NCBI GenBank assembly: GCA_026984385.1
Contig: JALSSH010000398.1
Location: 1-9,844, forward strand
Length of the DNA: 9,844 nucleotides
Origin: Ardenticatenia bacterium
GTDB lineage: Bacteria > Chloroflexota > Anaerolineae > Aggregatilineales > Aggregatilineaceae
Reading direction: 5' to 3'
A program made the position numbers and the translations under genes. The notes under the pieces were generated by a model. It made no database searches and was not told the DNA's origin. It saw nothing but the letters and a program-made list of their open reading frames with translations. This document shows positions 6,131 to 9,844 of the stretch, piece after piece (the stretch's first letter is position 1; each line of letters begins with the position of its first letter).

Positions 6131-8366
6131 GGCGGCGTCGCGTTCTGCGTGGCGTTTTGCTGCATTACTCGCCGTCGTTCTGGCGGCGTTTTTGTTGAGT
6201 GTAGGGTTATGGCCCGGGCGCTTGCCGTTTGCTCCGGACGCGCATTTTTCCGACGCGGTGACCACCCATTGGCCGAACGCACTTTTTTTGCGGCGCGCGG
6301 CGTTGGGAACGCACACGTTTCCGTTGTGGCAACCGTTGGCGATGAGTGGCATTCCCTTTGCGGCCAATCCGCTGAGCAAGGTCTGGTATCCGCTGCAGTG
6401 GTTGGTGCTGATTTTGCCGCCCACTGTGCATTTGGACGTGCTGATCGGGTTGCATCTGTGGCTGGGCGGTGTGGGGATGTGGCGTTGGACGCGCGGAAGA
6501 GACATGGGGCGTGGCGGGGCGGCGTTGGCAAGCGTGGCATATGCGTTCGCGCCGCGCGGCATGATGGCGCTGGGACTGGGGCATCTGGATTTGGTTTATG
6601 CGGCGGGATGGTTGCCCTGGTTGTTGTGGGCTGTGTGTGAGGGGACGGGGGCTTTGCCCCCGCGCCCCCAGCAGGGGACTTTGTCCCCTGCACCCCCCGC
6701 AAGCCGCGCTGACGCGCGCCTTGCGGCGAGCAGCAAACGGGCGTCGGCGGTGTGGATGGGCGTGTTGGCCGCGTTGATTGTGTTGGCGGATGTGCGGTTG
6801 GGGGCGTATGGCGTGGCGCTGGCGGGAGCGTATGGGGTGTGGTGCGCTTGGGCGCGGCGCAGGGGGGCGACCTCGCCCGCCGCGCCCGCCACTTCGCGGC
6901 GGCGCAGCGACCTCGCCCGCCCCCGTCGCGCGCACGTCGTCCGCCGCTCGCTGACGCTCGCGGCGACCTCGCGCGCGCTCGGCGCCGCACTGATCGCTGT
7001 AGGGTTGACCGCGCCGCTGTGGAGCGCGTTATGGTGGTGGCGGGGAGCGCTTTCGCGCGGCAGCATGACGCTTGCCGACGCCGCGTTTGACAGCATACAG
7101 CCGTTGCAGTGGATCACCTTGCTGCTGGCGGATCACCAGGCGGGCGAGGCGTTGGTTTACGTGGGCGCGAGCGTGCTTCTGCTGGCGCTGATCGGGCTGT
7201 GGGCGCGTCCGCGCGAGCGCGTTTTTTGGGGTGTGGCGATTGGCGTGGCGGCACTTTACGCGATGGGGGAGCACTCTCCGCTATGGGTAGTGCTCAACCG
7301 CGCCGTGCCGATGTTGCGTTGGTGGCGTGTGCCGCCGCGCGCGTGGTATGTGGGCGTGGTGGGGTTGCCGTATTTGGCCGGTTGGGGAGCGGAATATGTG
7401 GCGCGGAACACGCCGAGCGCGCGCAAGGCGGCGCGATTGGGCGTGGTGGCGCTGCTGGCGGGCGGGACGCTTTGCGGTGCGGTGAGCACCTTTGCGCTGA
7501 CCGCTGCGGAAGGGGTTTCTTGGCAGGAGACGGCGGGCGTTTTTGCGCTGCCACTGACCGCGTTCGTGATCGCGCTGGGGATTTTCGGGCGCGTGCGCGG
7601 GCGGGTGCTGCTGGCGGCGCTGTTGCTGGTGGTGATGGCGGATCTGCTGTGGATTGACAGGGCATTAGTCGAGGGGCGGGGGCGCGAGGTGTGGCTAGAG
7701 CCGTACCGCGCGCTGGCGGAGCACTTGCGCGCCGACGGGGTGACGCGCGTTTACGCGCCGGACTACAGCTTGCCGCAGCAAGCGAGCGTCTATTGGGAAG
7801 TGCCGCAATTTGGCGGGGTGGACCCCTTCCAAACGCGGCGCTATGTGCAGGCGGCGGCTGAGGCCAGCGGCGCGTACCCGAGTGGGTATAGCGTGACCAT
7901 TCCGCCCTATGAGGCGACGAGTGCGTCCGCTGAGGCCGACGAGGCCGAGCGCGTGCGCCAGGCGAACCGCGATGCGCCGATGCGCGCCGAGCTGCTGGGG
8001 AAGTGGGCCGTTTCGCATGTAGTGGCGCGCTATCCGCTGGCCGTTGACGGGCTGGTGCTGAGCGCGCGGGTGGGCGATGTGTTTGTTTATCGCAACGCTT
8101 ACGCGCCAGCGGTGCAAATGGAGTGGGACGGGCCGAATCGTGTGACGGTGCAGGTGGCGGAAGGGTGGCAAGGGACGCTTTACGCACTGGCGGGAGGACG
8201 TTGGCAGGACGCGCCTGCCGACGCGCTCGGCTTGCCCGGCGTGGTCAATGGACGGCGCAACGTGTGGGAATACCGTTACAGCGCCTCCGAGGTATTTTGG
8301 GGGATCGGGCTGGGCGTGGTCTTGAGCGCGCTGGGCGTGTGGATCGGGAGACGAGGGGATGCCTGA
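6117..8366 (+). CDS. YfhO-like polytopic membrane protein, putative GT-C glycosyltransferase
   Basis: 749 residues with many membrane helices and a soluble region at about 519-722, ending in one helix (725-744) and a basic tail. The N-terminal half resembles the YfhO family: SDAVTTHWPNALFLRRAALG (45-64), then PLWQPLAMSGIPFAANPLSK (69-88) and WYPLQWL, then LHLWLGGVGMWRW (112-124), and later PMLRWWRVPPRAW (398-410) followed by GVVGLPYLAGWGAEY. Asp41 and Asp46 are candidate catalytic acids. YfhO-like proteins that have been studied decorate cell-wall polymers with lipid-linked sugars; the substrate here is unknown. Start ATG 6117 has GGAGAGGTGA (6101-6110) six bases upstream. Two hydrophilic inserts (about 177-209 and 246-286, rich in Ala, Pro, Arg, Ser) sit between membrane helices and coincide exactly with hairpin-rich DNA at 6646-6726 and 6850-6976, suggesting they arose from inserted repeats. 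It overlaps the genes on both sides (14 and 8 bases). Confidence 0.85.
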   Translation: MSSDKAASRSAWRFAALLAVVLAAFLLSVGLWPGRLPFAPDAHFSDAVTTHWPNALFLRRAALGTHTFPLWQPLAMSGIPFAANPLSKVWYPLQWLVLILPPTVHLDVLIGLHLWLGGVGMWRWTRGRDMGRGGAALASVAYAFAPRGMMALGLGHLDLVYAAGWLPWLLWAVCEGTGALPPRPQQGTLSPAPPASRADARLAASSKRASAVWMGVLAALIVLADVRLGAYGVALAGAYGVWCAWARRRGATSPAAPATSRRRSDLARPRRAHVVRRSLTLAATSRALGAALIAVGLTAPLWSALWWWRGALSRGSMTLADAAFDSIQPLQWITLLLADHQAGEALVYVGASVLLLALIGLWARPRERVFWGVAIGVAALYAMGEHSPLWVVLNRAVPMLRWWRVPPRAWYVGVVGLPYLAGWGAEYVARNTPSARKAARLGVVALLAGGTLCGAVSTFALTAAEGVSWQETAGVFALPLTAFVIALGIFGRVRGRVLLAALLLVVMADLLWIDRALVEGRGREVWLEPYRALAEHLRADGVTRVYAPDYSLPQQASVYWEVPQFGGVDPFQTRRYVQAAAEASGAYPSGYSVTIPPYEATSASAEADEAERVRQANRDAPMRAELLGKWAVSHVVARYPLAVDGLVLSARVGDVFVYRNAYAPAVQMEWDGPNRVTVQVAEGWQGTLYALAGGRWQDAPADALGLPGVVNGRRNVWEYRYSASEVFWGIGLGVVLSALGVWIGRRGDA
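6646..6726. repeat. Triple-hairpin palindromic array inside the YfhO-like gene
   Basis: Three consecutive hairpins: CGGGGGC (6646-6652) with GCCCCCG (6656-6662), loop TTT; GCAGGGGAC (6671-6679) with GTCCCCTGC (6683-6691), loop TTT; and CCGCAAG (6697-6703) with CTTGCGG (6720-6726), extended inward by CGCGC (6705-6709) with GCGCG (6714-6718), one C-C mismatch and loop TGAC. The DNA stays open in the gene frame and encodes a Pro/Ala/Arg-rich loop (about residues 177-204) between membrane segments. The design resembles small dispersed palindromic repeats of bacterial genomes; whether it recurs elsewhere in this genome cannot be seen here. Confidence 0.75.
6850..6976. repeat. Direct-repeat and stem-loop patch inside the YfhO-like gene
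   Basis: The 14-base word GCGACCTCGCCCGC occurs at 6867-6880 and 6907-6920 exactly, and at 6963-6976 with one change (GCGACCTCGCGCGC). Stems include GGGCGCGGC (6850-6858) with GCCGCGCCC (6879-6887), which encloses GGGCG (6865-6869) with CGCCC (6874-6878), and CGCCGC (6942-6947) with GCGGCG (6960-6965). The core CGCTGACGC is shared with the loop region of the third hairpin of the 6646-6726 array. The copies are read in different codon frames (ATSPA, SDLAR, ATSRA), so the repetition is at DNA level. It encodes the hydrophilic Arg-rich insert at about residues 246-286. Confidence 0.6.
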
Positions 8367-9844
8367 GGTGCAGATCAGCGCGCGCGAGTGGCGTTGGGTG
8401 GCGATCTTTGCGTTGAGCGTGATGGCGTTGACCTGCGTTCCCTATCTGGTCGGCGCGGCGGCGGCGGGGCACGGTTGGACGTTCAGCGGGTTTGTCTTCG
8501 GCGCGGAAGACGGCTATAGCTACTTGGCGAAAATGCGCTTGGGTGCGCGCGGCGAGTGGCTTTTCACCATCCGCTACACGGATGAGCCGCACAGCGCCGC
8601 GTTTTTCTTTGCGCCGTACTTATTGCTGGGCAAGATCGCCGCGCTCTTTGCCGAGCCAAGCAGTCCGCGCCTTTTCGCCGCGCTGATCGTCACGTTTCAC
8701 GCGGCGCGTGTGGCGGCGGGCGCGCTGCTGCTCGGGGTGATCTATCGTTTCGCGGCGCATTTTTTGCGCGATGTGCGCGCGCGACGAACTGCGCTGGCGC
8801 TGATCGCGCTGGGCGGTGGGTTGGGTTGGTTGCTGACACTGCTTGGGCGCTCCGAGTGGCTGGGGTCGTTGCCGCTGGACTTTTACGTGCCGGAGGCGTA
8901 TACGTTTCTGATCCTGTACGGGTTGCCGCATCTGGCGTTGGCGCGGGTCGCGTTGTTGCTCGGGTTGCTGTCGATGTTGGGCGCGTTGGGCGCGGAACGC
9001 TGGCTCAAACGCGCGTTGGGCGCAGGGGTGGCCTGGGCGGTAATGGGGCTGTGCGTGCCGTTTTACGTGGCCGTGCTGTACGTTTTGCTCGGCGCGTGGG
9101 GGCTGGTGAGCTGGGCGCGCTGGCGGCGTTTCCCTCGGCGGTTGGCGCAACGGGCGGGCGTGGCGGCGCTTGTGCCGCTGCCGTATCTGGGCTACACGGC
9201 GTGGATGTTTTGGCACGACGAGGTGCTGGCGGGATGGTCGGCGCAAAATTTGCTGCCCGCGCCGCATCCGTTGCACTACGCGGCGGGGTACGGAGTGTGG
9301 CTGGTCTTCGCGCTGATCGCTGTGCCGCGCTTTTGGCGCGCGGGTAGCGAGGGGCATTTGTTGCTGGTGGCGTGGTTGGCGTTGCTGCCGATTGTGTACT
9401 TGCCGCTCAACGTGCAGCGGCGGTTGGGCGAGGGCGTGATCGTGGCGCTGGGGGTGCTGGCGGTGGCGGGGGCGGCGGGTGGAAACGTAGCGCCGGCGGG
9501 GGACGGGGGGCGCGCCGCCAGGGGCGAGCAAAGCTCGCCCCCGACGCGCGGCAAAGCCGCGCGTGGTGCGCCGAAAGGCGCACGGCGGCGCGCCCCATCG
9601 CGGCGGGCGTTCGCCGTTCTGTTGGCGCTGACGCTGCCGACAAGCGCGCTGCTTTTGTTCGGTGGCGCGCTTAGCGCGGCGCGTCCGCAGCGTCCACTTT
9701 TTTGGCCCACCGCCGAGTTGCGCGCATTGGACGCACTCAACGCGCTTGCGCCGCCCGATGCGGTTGTGCTTTCGCTCAAACCCAGCGGCGCGGTGATTCC
9801 CGCCCGCAGCGACCTGATCGCGTACATCGGGCACGGGCCGGAAA
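8359..9844 (+). CDS. Polytopic GT-C-like membrane protein (copy 2), 3' end outside window
   Basis: 495 residues are visible and the frame is open to the last base. It is a paralogue of the protein at 4466-6130: EWRWV near the N-terminus, DGYSYLAK (51-58) then GARGEWLFTIRYT (62-74), LGWLL (155-159), DFYVPEA (174-180), PLNVQRRL (349-356) and a post-membrane region LRALDALNALAPPDAVVLS (454-472) that matches copy 1 in order and spacing. It has about ten membrane helices before a soluble tail that is cut off; copy 1 suggests about 60-90 residues are missing. ATG 8359 overlaps the previous gene by 8 bases and has GGGAG (8346-8350) eight bases upstream. Residues about 383-413 form a basic, Gly/Ala/Pro-rich insert absent from copy 1, encoded by the 90-base palindromic element at 9507-9596. 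A GT-C transferase role is inferred from topology and the conserved loop Asp51. Confidence 0.85.
   Translation, partial: MPEVQISAREWRWVAIFALSVMALTCVPYLVGAAAAGHGWTFSGFVFGAEDGYSYLAKMRLGARGEWLFTIRYTDEPHSAAFFFAPYLLLGKIAALFAEPSSPRLFAALIVTFHAARVAAGALLLGVIYRFAAHFLRDVRARRTALALIALGGGLGWLLTLLGRSEWLGSLPLDFYVPEAYTFLILYGLPHLALARVALLLGLLSMLGALGAERWLKRALGAGVAWAVMGLCVPFYVAVLYVLLGAWGLVSWARWRRFPRRLAQRAGVAALVPLPYLGYTAWMFWHDEVLAGWSAQNLLPAPHPLHYAAGYGVWLVFALIAVPRFWRAGSEGHLLLVAWLALLPIVYLPLNVQRRLGEGVIVALGVLAVAGAAGGNVAPAGDGGRAARGEQSSPPTRGKAARGAPKGARRRAPSRRAFAVLLALTLPTSALLLFGGALSAARPQRPLFWPTAELRALDALNALAPPDAVVLSLKPSGAVIPARSDLIAYIGHGPE
9507..9596. repeat. 90-base cloverleaf-forming nested palindrome inserted in frame
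   Basis: A perfect 13-bp outer stem, GGGGCGCGCCGCC (9507-9519) with GGCGGCGCGCCCC (9584-9596), encloses three hairpins: GGGGCGAGC (9521-9529) with GCTCGCCCC (9533-9541), loop AAA; ACGCGCGGC (9544-9552) with GCCGCGCGT (9556-9564), loop AAA; and GTGCGCC (9566-9572) with GGCGCAC (9577-9583), loop GAAA. Only four bases (9520, 9542-9543, 9565) are unpaired at the junction, so 76 of 90 bases can pair without a mismatch. It is 30 codons long, keeps the frame and contains no stop in it. It lacks tRNA landmarks (no T-loop GTTCRA, no anticodon arm of normal size), so it is not a tRNA gene. Confidence 0.85.

Noticed and set aside
6646..6976. CRISPR-like array
   Set aside because: Repeat copies are few, unevenly spaced and within a coding frame. 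The structure is hairpins, not identical repeats with unique spacers.
6115..8187. Several 170-300 codon minus-strand frames opposite the YfhO-like gene
   Set aside because: Low-complexity Arg/Ala/Pro/Thr translations produced by third-position GC bias; no recognisable motif, and the plus-strand gene explains the region.
9507..9596. Cloverleaf as a tRNA or tRNA-like gene
   Set aside because: The outer stem has 13 bp instead of 7, the loops have 3-4 bases, and there is no anticodon loop, T-loop consensus or CCA end. It also lies in frame inside a coding region.
8620..9834. 404-codon open frame on the minus strand, rich in Arg, Gln, His and Pro
   Set aside because: It is antisense to the second GT-C-like gene, which has a clear paralogue in the window. 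Its composition is the complement of GC-rich hydrophobic codons and it shows no domain or sensible start context.

Overview
The window is GC-rich and densely coding. It holds six protein genes, two of them cut by the window edges, and no rRNA, tRNA or CRISPR array. Compact spacing, a PcrA/UvrD-type helicase, a C4 zinc-ribbon coiled-coil protein, a NACHT-HEAT protein and large polytopic GT-C/YfhO-like membrane proteins together suggest a Chloroflexota (Anaerolineae-like) genome. That assignment is an inference from gene content, not a marker-based identification.

Layout. 1-813 (+) is the C-terminal part of a PcrA/UvrD helicase. 814-932 is a short gap between convergent genes with a weak terminator-like hairpin. 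933-4236 (-) is a two-gene operon: a zinc-ribbon coiled-coil protein (COG1579 type) followed 19 bases later by an 860-residue membrane-anchored NACHT-type NTPase with C-terminal HEAT repeats. 4237-4465 is a divergent promoter region with an extended -10 box, an 18-bp perfect palindrome beside it and a -10 box that reads well on both strands. 4466-9844 (+) is a run of three overlapping membrane-protein genes (overlaps of 14 and 8 bases): a GT-C-like protein, a YfhO-like protein and a second GT-C-like protein that is a clear paralogue of the first and runs off the window end.

The most unusual signal lies inside the last two genes. Arrays of short GC-rich hairpins with AAA or TTT loops sit in frame within sequence coding for hydrophilic loops between membrane helices. 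The best one, at 9507-9596, is a 90-base nested palindrome: a 13-bp perfect outer stem encloses three hairpins (9, 9 and 7 bp), so either strand could fold into a cloverleaf. Its length closely matches the extra 29 residues this protein has over its upstream paralogue at the same place, which suggests insertion of a small palindromic element that keeps the frame open. A second array at 6646-6726 in the YfhO-like gene has TTT loops, as if in the opposite orientation, and a third repeat-rich patch follows at 6850-6976.

The three membrane proteins probably act together on a lipid-linked sugar or cell-envelope glycan. The zinc-ribbon and NACHT-HEAT proteins probably share a transcript; the NACHT protein has no recognisable effector domain and its role is unknown.
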